Below are positions 45,776 through 54,191 of a stretch of 64,000 nt of DNA, piece after piece (the first letter of the stretch is position 1; each line of letters opens with the position of its first letter). The notes under the pieces are model-generated. The model saw nothing but the letters and a program-made list of their open reading frames with translations. It did no database searches and was not told where the DNA came from. The position numbers were made by a program, and so were the translations under genes. The stretch lies in contig NZ_MEEX01000005.1 of NCBI RefSeq assembly GCF_001724605.1, positions 1 to 64,000 of the forward strand, in the 5' to 3' direction. The DNA comes from Phenylobacterium sp. SCN 70-31. Lineage in GTDB: Bacteria > Pseudomonadota > Alphaproteobacteria > Caulobacterales > Caulobacteraceae.

Positions 45776-46888
45776 CTAAGCCGCCAGACAGTTCTCGAAG
45801 CCGGCGCGCAGGGCGTCTTCGTCCAGGTTTCGGCCGATGAACACCAGGCGTGAATACCGCTTGTCGCCGTCGCGCCACGGCGCCTGGAAGTCGCCCTCCA
45901 GGATCATGTGAACGGCCTGGAAGACCAGGCGGCGGTCCTCGCCCTTGACGTCCAGGATGCCCTTGGCGCGCAGGATGTCCGGGCCCTGCGTCTGCAGCAC
46001 ATTGTTGAGCCAGGCGGTGATGCGATTGCCGTCCACCTGCCGGTCGGCGGTCAGCGACACCGAGCGGATGCCGCTCTCGGCCACGTGATCGTGGATATGG
46101 TCGTGGTCGTGGTCGTGGTGGCCGTGACTGTGTTCGTGGTGATCGTGGCCGTGGTGGTGATCGTGATGATCGTGGTCGCAGTGCTCGTCGTGCACGTGGC
46201 CCGCCTCGCCGTGCGGCGGGTTCAGGAAGTCGGGCTGAAGTTCGGTCACCCGCGTCAGGTCGAAGGCGTGGCGGCCGAGGATAGTCTCCAGCGGCACGTT
46301 CGACCGTTCGGCCCGCCGGATCGGCGCGATGGGGTTCAGGGTGCGGATCGCGCGCTCGACCTCGCCGAGTTCAGCTTCCGAGACGAGGTCGGTCTTGTTC
46401 AGGATGATCTGGTCCGCGAAGGCGATCTGCTCGGCCGCCTCCCTGGAATCCTTGAGCCGCAGCGGAAGGTGCTTGGCGTCGACCACGGTGGTTACGCTGT
46501 CCAGTTCGGTCCTGGCGCGAACGTCGTCGTCCACGAAGAAGGTCTGGGCCACGGGACCGGGATCGGCCAGGCCGGTGGTCTCGACGATGATCGCGTCGAA
46601 CTTGCCCTTGCGCTTCATCAGGCCGGAGAGGACGCGGATCAGGTCGCCACGGACGGTGCAACAGACGCATCCGTTGTTCATCTCGAAGACCTCTTCGTCG
46701 GCGCCGACGATCAGGTCGTTGTCGATCCCGACCTCGCCGAACTCGTTGACGATCACGGCGTATTTCTTGCCGTGGTCCTCGGAGAGAATGCGGTTCAGAA
46801 GCGTCGTCTTGCCGGCCCCGAGATAGCCGGTCAGCACGGTGACAGGGGTCTTGGTGGCCAGCGCCGGGGTGGAGGGGGTCTCGCTCAT
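45776..46888 (-). CDS. COG0523 (CobW/ZigA-like) GTP-binding metal chaperone
   Basis: A 370-residue G3E GTPase. Walker A GYLGAGKTTLLNRIL, metal-binding GCVCCTVRGD, VETTGLADPGPVAQTFF, LNKTDLV (NKxD) and a striking His-rich stretch (about 231-275, mostly HDH/HHD) before a CobW C-terminal domain. COG0523 proteins are zinc-stress chaperones in Zur regulons. A perfect Zur-type palindrome lies about 86-102 bp upstream, in the divergent promoter region shared with the CDF transporter. Confidence 0.93.
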   Translation of the reverse strand: MSETPSTPALATKTPVTVLTGYLGAGKTTLLNRILSEDHGKKYAVIVNEFGEVGIDNDLIVGADEEVFEMNNGCVCCTVRGDLIRVLSGLMKRKGKFDAIIVETTGLADPGPVAQTFFVDDDVRARTELDSVTTVVDAKHLPLRLKDSREAAEQIAFADQIILNKTDLVSEAELGEVERAIRTLNPIAPIRRAERSNVPLETILGRHAFDLTRVTELQPDFLNPPHGEAGHVHDEHCDHDHHDHHHGHDHHEHSHGHHDHDHDHIHDHVAESGIRSVSLTADRQVDGNRITAWLNNVLQTQGPDILRAKGILDVKGEDRRLVFQAVHMILEGDFQAPWRDGDKRYSRLVFIGRNLDEDALRAGFENCLAA

Positions 46889-46973
46889 GCGCCGACATGT
46901 AGTCGTCCGCGAGCAGCTTATGAAGGCAGGACTTATGGCCGGACGCGTCCTGGGCTAGTGTTATCCAATCTGA

Positions 46974-46990
46974 ATGTTATAATATAACAT
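46974..46990. promoter_or_regulatory. Zur-type box between COG0523 and CDF genes
   Basis: ATGTTATAATATAACAT is a perfect 8-1-8 palindrome, in the pattern of alphaproteobacterial Zur operators. It contains a TATAAT that could be the -10 of the CDF gene, whose ATG begins two bases after the box. The same box, in complement, stands before the TonB receptor (50296-50312). Confidence 0.85.
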
Positions 46991-46991
46991 A

Positions 46992-47960
46992 ATGTCCGCC
47001 GCCGAGCCCCCTCCCGCCGATCTCCGCCCGCTGGACACGTTCCGCGACGACCGCACCTATCAGGGGCGCACCTACCTGGGCGCGGACCATCGGCGCAACG
47101 AGCGCCGCACCTGGCTCGTGACCGGCATCTGCGCCGCCACGCTGGCGGGACTGGTGGCCGGCGGACTGATCACCCAGTCCATGGCCCTGACGGCGGCGGG
47201 CCTGCACATGGGCGCACATGTCGCCGCGCTGCTGGTGGCGGCGGCGGCCTACGTCCTGGCGCGGCGCCACGCGGACAACCCGGCCTTCAGCTTCGGAACC
47301 GGAAAGCTGGGCTATCTCGCCGGCTTCGCGAACGGAGTCGTCCTGGCCGTGACGGCGGTGCTGATCGGCGCCGAAAGCCTGGACCGGCTGGGCAATCCGC
47401 ACGAAGTCCACTTCCATGGCGCCCTGCCCTTCGCCGTCGGCGGCCTCGCCCTGACCACGCTCTGCATGCTGCTGCTGCGGCCGACGGGCGAAGCGGCGGC
47501 CCGAAACGACCCGCAGGGCGATCTCAATCTCTCGGCCGTCCACCTTCACCTGACCGCGGATGTCGCGGTCGGCGTCCTGGCGGTGGCGGCGATCTTCGCC
47601 GGCCGCATGGGGTTCGCCGCCGCCGATCCTCTGGCCGGGCTGCTGGCGGCAGGCCTGGTGGCGCATTTCGCCTGGACACTGCTGCGCCGGGCGGGGGCCG
47701 CGCTTCTGGATATCAACCCTTCGCCCGAACTGACGGCCGAGGTGCGGCGACGCCTGTCGGGGGAGGGGGAACAGGTGATCGACCTGCATCTGTGGCGCCT
47801 GGGGCCCGGCCACCACGCGGTGATCGCGGTGATCGCGGCCGATCCCCCGCAGGCCGTGGAGACCTACCGCGCGCGCCTCGACGGCCTCGCCGGCGTCTCG
47901 CATGTGACCCTGGAAGTCCGCGGGCCGGGCGGCGATCATCACCACGGCCACGCCCACTGA
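46992..47960 (+). CDS. CDF family divalent-cation transporter, DmeF-like
   Basis: A 322-residue cation-diffusion-facilitator. RRNERRTWLVTGICAATLAGLVAGG, LHMGAHVAALLVAA (HxxxH variant of the TM2 metal site, as in DmeF), FSFGTGKLGYLAGFANGVVLAVTAVLIGAESL, HLHLTADVAVGVLAVAA (HxxxD of TM5), a cytoplasmic domain, and a His-rich tail (GDHHHGHAH). DmeF-type exporters expel Co, Ni or Zn by proton antiport. A Zur-type box immediately before its ATG is unexpected for an exporter. No clear ribosome-binding site; the mRNA may be leaderless. Confidence 0.9.
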   Translation: MSAAEPPPADLRPLDTFRDDRTYQGRTYLGADHRRNERRTWLVTGICAATLAGLVAGGLITQSMALTAAGLHMGAHVAALLVAAAAYVLARRHADNPAFSFGTGKLGYLAGFANGVVLAVTAVLIGAESLDRLGNPHEVHFHGALPFAVGGLALTTLCMLLLRPTGEAAARNDPQGDLNLSAVHLHLTADVAVGVLAVAAIFAGRMGFAAADPLAGLLAAGLVAHFAWTLLRRAGAALLDINPSPELTAEVRRRLSGEGEQVIDLHLWRLGPGHHAVIAVIAADPPQAVETYRARLDGLAGVSHVTLEVRGPGGDHHHGHAH

Positions 47961-48003
47961 CGCTCTGCGCCGCCCCTCCGGGACCCCGCTCAGAGAGCGA
48001 CGT

Positions 48004-48390
48004 TCAGGGGCGCTGGATGCCCTTGACCACTGTCAGCCGGATCGGTTCGCCCTCCAGGCTTTTGGACGCCCAGACGGCGCCCACGCCCCCATCGGCCGGA
48101 AAGCTGGTGCAGTAGTTGAACGGAATGGGGATGGGCTTGGCCTGCTTCAGGCAGACGCGTTGTCCGTCCCGCTGGGTCCAGTGGCCCGATGACCACTTTC
48201 CGCGGCGACCAAAGGCCTCCCATGTGCCGTCGGCGTTGAACCAGAGCCACTGGTAGCGCCCGTCCGGGTACAGCGCTTTCACGGTGTTGCCGAACGCCGC
48301 GGCGACGCCCCTGGGCGGCTCCGCGGCCCACAACGGCGTTCCGGCGAATACGGCGGCCATAAGGGAGAGGCTGAGAGTCGTTCGGATCAT
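48004..48390 (-). CDS. secreted protein, unknown function
   Basis: A 128-residue protein with a signal peptide (MIRTTLSLSLMAAVFAGTPLWA, cleavage before AEPPRG). The mature part is Trp-rich (YQWLWFNADGTWEAFGRRGKWSSGHWTQRDGQRVC) with two Cys, typical of small periplasmic beta proteins. Function unknown. Convergent with the CDF gene. Confidence 0.75.
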   Translation of the reverse strand: MIRTTLSLSLMAAVFAGTPLWAAEPPRGVAAAFGNTVKALYPDGRYQWLWFNADGTWEAFGRRGKWSSGHWTQRDGQRVCLKQAKPIPIPFNYCTSFPADGGVGAVWASKSLEGEPIRLTVVKGIQRP

Positions 48391-48420
48391 GGACCTGTGG
48401 AATACGCGGCGGGACTTTCG

Positions 48421-48449
48421 GGTGAGACCCGTCCGTGACGGATCTCACC
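48421..48449. repeat. inverted repeat between PRC-barrel gene and secreted-protein gene
   Basis: Outer arms GGTGAGA/TCTCACC (7 bp) enclose an inner TCCG-TGA-CGGA hairpin. No T-run. It may be a transcript-end structure or an operator upstream of the secreted-protein gene at 48390. Confidence 0.45.
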
Positions 48450-48509
48450 TGAACCGCAGATGACAGGCTTCGGCGATCGATCTCAACCCCTGGCCTCGAC
48501 CTCGCGGGG

Positions 48510-48878
48510 TCAACCCCAGTACGGGCCGACGCCGTAGGGCGAGTAGTAGCCGTAGATGGAATCCCGGGCGCTGAGGTCGTTCCAGCCGCTCAGTTCGCTC
48601 TCGTCGATGGTCGGCGCCTTCTCGAGCGCGTCCTTGGCCACGGGAATGACATAGGCCCGCTTGTCGGGGTCGTAGGTCAGCAGGCGCCAGGGCACCGGAT
48701 GGTACTTGGCGCCGATTCCGAACAGGCCGCCGAACGACAGGATGGCGTAAGCGACCTCGCCCGACACCTTCTCGATCGCGACGTCCTCGATCTTGCCCAG
48801 CTTCTCGCCGTCGGGGCTGACGACATCCGTGCCGTTGACGCGGTCGGCAGGGATCAGAGGGCGGATGGGTTCGGTCAT
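48510..48878 (-). CDS. PRC-barrel domain protein
   Basis: A 122-residue PRC-barrel protein: NGTDVVSPDGEKLGKIEDVAIEKVSGEVAYAILSFGGLFGIGAKYHPVPWRLLTYDPDKRAYVIPVAKDALEKAP matches the conserved beta-barrel. Such stand-alone proteins are commonly stress-induced in alphaproteobacteria. The start at 48878 follows GGGAG. An EcfG-like promoter (TGAAC-N16-CGTT) lies about 50-70 bp upstream, which fits that pattern. Confidence 0.88.
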   Translation of the reverse strand: MTEPIRPLIPADRVNGTDVVSPDGEKLGKIEDVAIEKVSGEVAYAILSFGGLFGIGAKYHPVPWRLLTYDPDKRAYVIPVAKDALEKAPTIDESELSGWNDLSARDSIYGYYSPYGVGPYWG

Positions 48879-48925
48879 GGCGAATCTCCCTGGATGGGTC
48901 GTTTCGTGGATTGGCTCGGGGAGAG

Positions 48926-48950
48926 AACGGGTGAACCCGCCGTCGGTTCA
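48926..48950 (-). promoter_or_regulatory. EcfG-like promoter before PRC-barrel gene
   Basis: On the minus strand TGAAC (48950-48946), N16, CGTT (48929-48926); one mismatch in the first base from GGAAC-N16-CGTT. The spacer carries CGGGTTC, also found in the lipoprotein gene upstream region, giving the shared pattern GAACCCG-N3-TCGGTTCA on the plus strand. Confidence 0.5.
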
Positions 48951-50159
48951 GCGCACGACCACCACGGGACGCGCTTCCAGCGCCGCGCGGCCCACGCCGT
49001 CCACCTCGTACAGCGCTTCGAGGGGACGAGCGGACGCGACGCCCAGCATTCCGGCCGTGCGGGGATCGGACACCAGCTCCGCCGCCTGGGCCACGCCGAT
49101 GTCGCGGGCGCCGGCGACGATCAGGAAGCGGTTGCCCGCGGCGCCGGTGAAGGCCGCCAGATATCCGTAGTCGCGGTTGGGCCGGTCGCCCTGGGCCTTG
49201 CCGGCGCCCGACACATAGGTCTCGCCCGTCTCGCGATCGACGAGCTCGTCGTAGGTGGAGCCCACGGCGAAGCGCGAGCGCTCGAACACCGGCTGTTGCA
49301 GGACGCGCAGGCCCGAGAGGTAACCGACATAGACGATGTCGGACGTCTTCAGCATGTCCGGCGTCAGATGCGAGGCGGTCACGACCCGCACCCGGTCGGC
49401 GCGGCCGGCCGCGTGCCGGACCAGAGGCATGATCTCGCGCAGGGCGACGGTGGCGCCTATGGGCGTGTAGTAGGTGTCCAGGTCGATGTAGCGGGTCTGG
49501 AACGCCGGGTTGTCCCGGAGCCAGGCGTCGAGGTCGGCCGGGCTGTTGACCTCGAACGCGCGGATCATCCGCCGGGGTTCGGCGCCGCCTTCGGTGTCGC
49601 CGAAGATGTAGTAGTCGCCCACGACGACCAGCACCGGCCGGTCGCGCCCGATCCCCGCCCACAGCGGCGAGGCGGCGGCGAGCGCGAGTGGCCGGGCCGG
49701 CGCCGTGCTCCGGGCGAACCACGCCCAGGCCGCCACGTTTCCCGCCAGAACCACGGCGCCGGCGGCCAGCGCCGGGATCAGCCAGGACGGAAGGCGCCGG
49801 GGAGCCGGAGCGGCGGATGGCGGGACGGAAAGATCGCCTCCCCCGACCGTCACAAGGTCCAGCCGATACTCTCCCACCGGGATGATCAGCCGATGAGGCT
49901 GGCCGGCGCCGGAGCCGTCGTAGAACGCCTCGAGTTTGCGCCTGAGGCGGTGAATGTAGACGCGAACCGACGCATCGCCCGACAGCTCGGGCGTCCGGCC
50001 GAAGACGTCGACGGCGACATCGGCCTCGCGCAGCGGACGTCCGCGATTGGCGGGATCGGCCAGGTAGTCGAACAGGCGCTCCAGGCCGTGGCTTCGGCCC
50101 AGCACGCGGGCCCTTCGGATCTCGGCGACCTGTTCGGCGATGGCGTCGGCAGCGTCCAA
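48948..50159 (-). CDS. membrane-anchored winged-helix regulator (ToxR/CadC-like)
   Basis: A 403-residue protein. N-terminal OmpR/PhoB-type winged helix (about 25-105; FGRTPELSGDASVRVYIHRLRRKLEAFYD..PHRLIIPVGEYRL), Pro-rich linker, one TM helix (about 127-148, WLIPALAAGAVVLAGNVAAWAWF) and a ~250-residue periplasmic C-domain with no recognised motif. One-component transmembrane regulators with this layout often regulate neighbouring outer-membrane receptors; here it is divergent to a TonB receptor. It could be an alternative to Zur control, sensing the periplasm. Confidence 0.88.
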   Translation of the reverse strand: MDAADAIAEQVAEIRRARVLGRSHGLERLFDYLADPANRGRPLREADVAVDVFGRTPELSGDASVRVYIHRLRRKLEAFYDGSGAGQPHRLIIPVGEYRLDLVTVGGGDLSVPPSAAPAPRRLPSWLIPALAAGAVVLAGNVAAWAWFARSTAPARPLALAAASPLWAGIGRDRPVLVVVGDYYIFGDTEGGAEPRRMIRAFEVNSPADLDAWLRDNPAFQTRYIDLDTYYTPIGATVALREIMPLVRHAAGRADRVRVVTASHLTPDMLKTSDIVYVGYLSGLRVLQQPVFERSRFAVGSTYDELVDRETGETYVSGAGKAQGDRPNRDYGYLAAFTGAAGNRFLIVAGARDIGVAQAAELVSDPRTAGMLGVASARPLEALYEVDGVGRAALEARPVVVVR

Positions 50160-50295
50160 GGCATACCCGGCATTCGAGCGAGAGAGTGTCTGTAACCCCG
50201 TGTAACGCCGCTGGAAACCGTAAAGTACGCGCGTACGGACAACAGCCCCTCTAGCGATTTCACAAAAGACTGGCGCGGCGCTTGGCCTGCCACAT

Positions 50296-50312
50296 ATGTT
50301 ATATTATAACAT
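50296..50312. promoter_or_regulatory. Zur-type box before TonB receptor
   Basis: ATGTTATATTATAACAT, the exact complement of the box at 46974-46990. It overlaps the -10 (TATAAC 50305-50310) of a TTGGCC-N17-TATAAC promoter, so binding would repress. The receptor ATG is 18 bases on. Confidence 0.85.
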
Positions 50313-50329
50313 CTACGGGGGCGACATCG

Positions 50330-52309
50330 ATGACCGGCAGAAACTCCGTCGCGGCGTTCGCACTGGGCGGCGCGCTGGCCGTGGCGGGCGGTGCCCCGGC
50401 GGGCGCAGCAGACACGACGGTGGATGAGCTGCGGGTCACCGCCCGGCTGGACGAGACCTTGCCTCAGGAGCTGGCTCGCTATGGCGGCGATCTCGAGGTC
50501 GTGACGGCCGAGATCGTGCGTCGCAACGCCTATGTCGACGTCTCCCAGGCGCTCCAGATGCAGGCGCCCGGCCTGTTCCTCTCGCCGCGCAACGGGCCGT
50601 TCTCCTACGCCGACATCTCGTTGCAGGGTTCGCGCACCGGCGATGTGCTGTGGCTGGTGGATGGGGTGCGGATCAACAACCGCCTCTACACCGCGACCAG
50701 CCCGGCCGACACCCTGCCGGCCAGCATGGTCGAGCGCATCGAGGTGCTGAAGGGCGGCCAGAGCCTGTTCTACGGGACCCAGGCGGCGGCGGGCGCCATC
50801 AACATCGTCACCCGACCCTATGCGGACGAGCTGAGCGGCGCGCTGACCGTGGGCGGCCACACGAACAGCGGCGTCCACGCCGACGCCCTGGTCCGCGGAC
50901 CGGCGGGGCCGGCGCGGTTCGTGGCCTGGGTCTCGAAGGATGAAGCCAAAGGGTACCGCGCCTTCGACGTGTTCCAGCCCAGCGCCACGGCGCGCAAGCG
51001 CGGCTACGACGTGGTCAGCTTCGGCGGCAAGCTGGGCCTGGACCTGTCCGAGACCCTGGCCCTCAACCTCTACTACCAGCACACCGACGCCCACCTGGAC
51101 TACCCCAATCCGCGGCTGACGCGGCTGTCGTTCAACGACCGGGACGAGGAGATCGGCAGCATCAGCCTGGACTGGACGGCCAGCGAGCAGGTCCAGCTCT
51201 CGGTGAAGGGCTACTATCACGACTGGGACAGCGTCTATTCGACCGTCAACAACGTGCCGGGCAATCCCGCCGCGCCGCCGGTGATCGTCGACGACCTGAC
51301 CTACTGGGGCTACGAGGACTACGGCGTCGCCGTGCTGGCCAAGCTGAACCTGCACCAGGGCTTCGAGTACCAGCTCGGCTACGACTATCAGAACTTCAAC
51401 GGCCGCGACGAGGTGCTGCTGATCGCCCAGCAGACTGAGCGGGTGCATGCGTTCGTCGCCCAGGTACGAACCACGGACGACCTCTTCGACTCCGCCCGCT
51501 TCGCCCTCGGCGTCCGCCACAACAGGACCAAGGAGAGCGGAAAGACGGTCTGGAGCGTATCCGGCCGATGGGACGCCAACCCGGCGCTGTTCCTGGAGGG
51601 CATGGTCGGCACGTCGTTCATCCTGCCCAGCGCCGAGCAGTTGTTCGGGATCGACCCTTGCTGCGCCGTGGGCGACCCGAACCTGAAGGCGGAGCAGAGC
51701 CTGAACGCAAATCTGTCCGTCGGCGGCGAGGCTGCGCGGCTCGCCTGGCGGCTCACCGGCTTCGCACGGACGATCGACGACCTGATCGTGGACGACTACA
51801 GCCGACCCGGCTTCCCGGACGGGATCTATGTCAACGTGGACCGCAAGGTGCGCTCGCGCGGGGTCGAGGGACAGGCCACGGTGCAGATCGCCGACGGGAT
51901 CTCGGCCCGCGGCTCGTTCGCGCTGACCCGGACGCGGGCCGAGGGCGCGGGCCGCCAGTTCGACCGCATCCCCAAGGCCCAGGCCAAAGCGACAGTCAGC
52001 TATGACTCGCCGGAACATCCCTTCGGCGCCTCGGCCAGCCTGCTGTGGACCGGCGACGTCCACCAGCAGGTCACGGGCTTCGGACGGGTGAACTACGGCG
52101 ACTACACGGTCGTGGACCTGGCGGCCTATGCCTATGTGGACGGCGACGCGCGCCGCCATCGCCTGACGGCGCGGCTGGAAAACGCCTTCGACGAGGACTA
52201 CGCCACGCGGGTGAACTCGGCCCTGATCGACCTGTCGACCCAGCGCTTCCTCTTCAAGTTCCGGGGGGCGCCCCGGACCCTGCACGTGAGCTACGCCTAT
52301 TCCTTCTGA
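50330..52309 (+). CDS. TonB-dependent outer-membrane receptor (zinc/metallophore uptake candidate)
   Basis: A 659-residue receptor. Signal peptide to about residue 26 (ALAVAGGAPAGAAD), TonB-box-like DELRVTARLD, plug domain (DVSQALQMQAPGLFLSPRNGPFSYADISLQGSRTGDVLWLVDGVRINN, LKGGQSLFYGTQAAAGAINIVTR) and a 22-strand barrel ending HVSYAYSF with the C-terminal Phe. Zur-type control points to zinc or a metallophore complex as substrate. A PepSY-TM protein follows, probably co-transcribed. ATG 50330 preceded by GGGGGCG. Confidence 0.93.
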   Translation: MTGRNSVAAFALGGALAVAGGAPAGAADTTVDELRVTARLDETLPQELARYGGDLEVVTAEIVRRNAYVDVSQALQMQAPGLFLSPRNGPFSYADISLQGSRTGDVLWLVDGVRINNRLYTATSPADTLPASMVERIEVLKGGQSLFYGTQAAAGAINIVTRPYADELSGALTVGGHTNSGVHADALVRGPAGPARFVAWVSKDEAKGYRAFDVFQPSATARKRGYDVVSFGGKLGLDLSETLALNLYYQHTDAHLDYPNPRLTRLSFNDRDEEIGSISLDWTASEQVQLSVKGYYHDWDSVYSTVNNVPGNPAAPPVIVDDLTYWGYEDYGVAVLAKLNLHQGFEYQLGYDYQNFNGRDEVLLIAQQTERVHAFVAQVRTTDDLFDSARFALGVRHNRTKESGKTVWSVSGRWDANPALFLEGMVGTSFILPSAEQLFGIDPCCAVGDPNLKAEQSLNANLSVGGEAARLAWRLTGFARTIDDLIVDDYSRPGFPDGIYVNVDRKVRSRGVEGQATVQIADGISARGSFALTRTRAEGAGRQFDRIPKAQAKATVSYDSPEHPFGASASLLWTGDVHQQVTGFGRVNYGDYTVVDLAAYAYVDGDARRHRLTARLENAFDEDYATRVNSALIDLSTQRFLFKFRGAPRTLHVSYAYSF

Positions 52310-52400
52310 CGTCCCATCGGCTGGGGAGGGCCTGCGCCCGACGCGCGCGGCCTGGGCGCCGAAGTGGCTGGTCCTGACCCACCGATGGGTCGGGATCGTC

Positions 52401-53759
52401 ATGGGCCTGCTGATGCTGGTCTGGTTCCTGAGCGGCGTCGTGATGCTGTTCGTGCGCTGGCCCGAGGTGACGGCGCAGGAACGGGCCGCCGGCCTGCCAC
52501 CGATCGCCTGGAGCGCGTGTTGCGCTCTGGGGGAAGCGCAACCGGCGCAGGAGATCCGCCACGCCACGGTCGAGGATCTGGCCGGCCGCCCCGTACTGCG
52601 GTTCGACGGCCGGATGCTGGACCTCTCGACCGGCGCCCCCATCGACCGGGTGACGGCGAACGAGGCGGCGGCGGTCGCCAGGGCGTACGCCGCCGCGCAC
52701 GGGATCGCGGGGTCGCCCGGCGCGGCCGTGGCGGTGGAGCGCGACCAGTGGACGGTGACGGGGTACTTCAACAGGCAACGGCCGTTCCATCGCTTCCGCT
52801 TCGACGACCCGCGCGCGAGCGACGTCTACGTCTCGGCCCGCACAGGCGCCGTGGCCCAGGTGACCGACCGGCCGACGCGCATCCTCAACTGGCTGGGGCC
52901 GATCCCGCACTGGCTCTATCCCGAGATTCTGCGCGCCAACACGCCGCTATGGTCCCAGGTGGTGATCTGGACCTCGATCGTGGGGACGTTTCTCACCGCG
53001 ACGGGTCTCTACCTGGGCCTGCTCGCCTGGCGTCGCCCTTCGCGAGGAAGAGGGGAGCGGCCGCTCACGCCCTATCGCGGCTGGATGGCCTGGCACCATC
53101 TGACGGGCCTGGCGGCCGGCCTGCTGACCCTGACCTGGGTGGCCAGCGGCCTCGTTTCGATGAATCCCTGGGGCTTCCTGGAGAGCCGCCCCGACGACCG
53201 GGCCGAAGCGCTCACAGGAAGCTTCACCCTCGGCGAACTGGGCCAGGCGATCTCCGCGGCGCGGGACGCCGACATCCCGGCGCGGCAGGTCGAGACGGCG
53301 GCGCTCGCCGGCCGTCTCCATCTGATGGCGGACGGCGTGCGGCTGGACGCGCAGGCGCGACGCGCGCCCCTGTCCGCGCCCGAACTGGCCGCCGTCGTCG
53401 CCCGGATGGGCCCCGCGGCGTCGACCGGACTCATGACCCGGGAGGACACCTACCATTTCGGCCACCACGACCCGGTGACCCTGCCCGTCCATCGCGTGAT
53501 CCTCGAGGACGGCGTACGGTTCTACCTGGACCCGGCCTCGGGACAGGTGATCCGCCGGATCGACGGGGCGCGGCGGGGCTATCGCTGGCTGTTCGAGGCG
53601 CCCCACCGCCTGGACTTCATCCGCGGGTTCGACCGTGGACCGGCCTGGGCGACGGCCATGGTGGTCCTGTTGATCGGCGCGGCGGCCGGCGTAGCCACCG
53701 GCGTCTGGCTGGGCTGGCGCCGGCTCCAGGCGGACGTGGGACGAACGCTGCGACGGTGA
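52401..53759 (+). CDS. PepSY-associated TM domain protein (PiuB-like)
   Basis: A 452-residue membrane protein with about four TM helices (about 1-20, 195-220, 240-260, 420-445) and two PepSY-like extracytoplasmic parts; motifs include HRWVGIVMGLLMLVWFLSGVVML (just before and across the ATG), GWMAWHHLTGLAAGLLTLTWVASGLVSMNPWGF and FGHHDPVTLPVHRVILEDGVRFYLDPASGQVIRRID. Such proteins reduce or process imported metal complexes with a TonB receptor. The family normally extends about 20 residues further upstream (codons 52323-52400 continue the frame), but no ATG, GTG or TTG exists there; GGGGAGGG at 52323-52330 followed by CTG 52332 is one possibility. Confidence 0.85.
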   Translation: MGLLMLVWFLSGVVMLFVRWPEVTAQERAAGLPPIAWSACCALGEAQPAQEIRHATVEDLAGRPVLRFDGRMLDLSTGAPIDRVTANEAAAVARAYAAAHGIAGSPGAAVAVERDQWTVTGYFNRQRPFHRFRFDDPRASDVYVSARTGAVAQVTDRPTRILNWLGPIPHWLYPEILRANTPLWSQVVIWTSIVGTFLTATGLYLGLLAWRRPSRGRGERPLTPYRGWMAWHHLTGLAAGLLTLTWVASGLVSMNPWGFLESRPDDRAEALTGSFTLGELGQAISAARDADIPARQVETAALAGRLHLMADGVRLDAQARRAPLSAPELAAVVARMGPAASTGLMTREDTYHFGHHDPVTLPVHRVILEDGVRFYLDPASGQVIRRIDGARRGYRWLFEAPHRLDFIRGFDRGPAWATAMVVLLIGAAAGVATGVWLGWRRLQADVGRTLRR

Positions 53760-53812
53760 GGCGAAGTGCGGCCCCCGGTCCTCCGATCGCCCAAACCGAA
53801 GCTCAGATAGAC

Positions 53813-53843
53813 AAAACCCCCGGCGCGGGACGCGCCGGGGGTT
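53813..53843 (-). terminator. terminator of small lipoprotein gene
   Basis: An 11-bp stem (CCCCCGGCGCG with CGCGCCGGGGG) with a three-base loop; on the minus strand it is followed by TTTT. Weak T-tract on the plus side, so it may also stop the PepSY transcript. Confidence 0.8.
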
Positions 53844-53864
53844 CGTTCAGGAAGGATCCAGGCC

Positions 53865-54158
53865 TTACTTCGGCGCCGGCGGCGTCGCCGGGGCGTCCTT
53901 GGCCGCGTCGCGGATGGCGTCGGCCTTGGTGTCCGCGGCGTCCTTGACGGCGTCGGCCTGCTTGTCGAGGGCGTCGGCCGTGGCCGGCATGCCGGCCTGA
54001 TTGGCGGCGTCAGCCTGGTTTTCCAGCTGGGTGGCCGTCACGTCGGCCTGCGCCTCGACGGCGTCGGCCTTGGCGTCGGCGGTCTTTTCGGCAGGCGAAC
54101 CGCACGCGGCCAGGCTGAGGGCGCCGAGGGCGGCCGTAGCCGCGATGATCATACGCAT
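53865..54158 (-). CDS. small Ala/Asp-rich lipoprotein
   Basis: A 97-residue protein with a lipobox (LSLAACGS; Cys about residue 19). The mature part is a repetitive A/D/K/Q helix (KTADAKADAVEAQADVTATQLENQADAANQAG..) with about 11-residue periodicity, like periplasmic stress-related helical proteins. An EcfG-like promoter (TGAAC-N16-TGTT) lies about 35-60 bp upstream, and shares a motif with the PRC-barrel gene. Function unknown. Confidence 0.8.
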   Translation of the reverse strand: MRMIIAATAALGALSLAACGSPAEKTADAKADAVEAQADVTATQLENQADAANQAGMPATADALDKQADAVKDAADTKADAIRDAAKDAPATPPAPK

Positions 54159-54191
54159 GTCCGTCTCTCCAGAATGAGGTGGCTGGACGAA

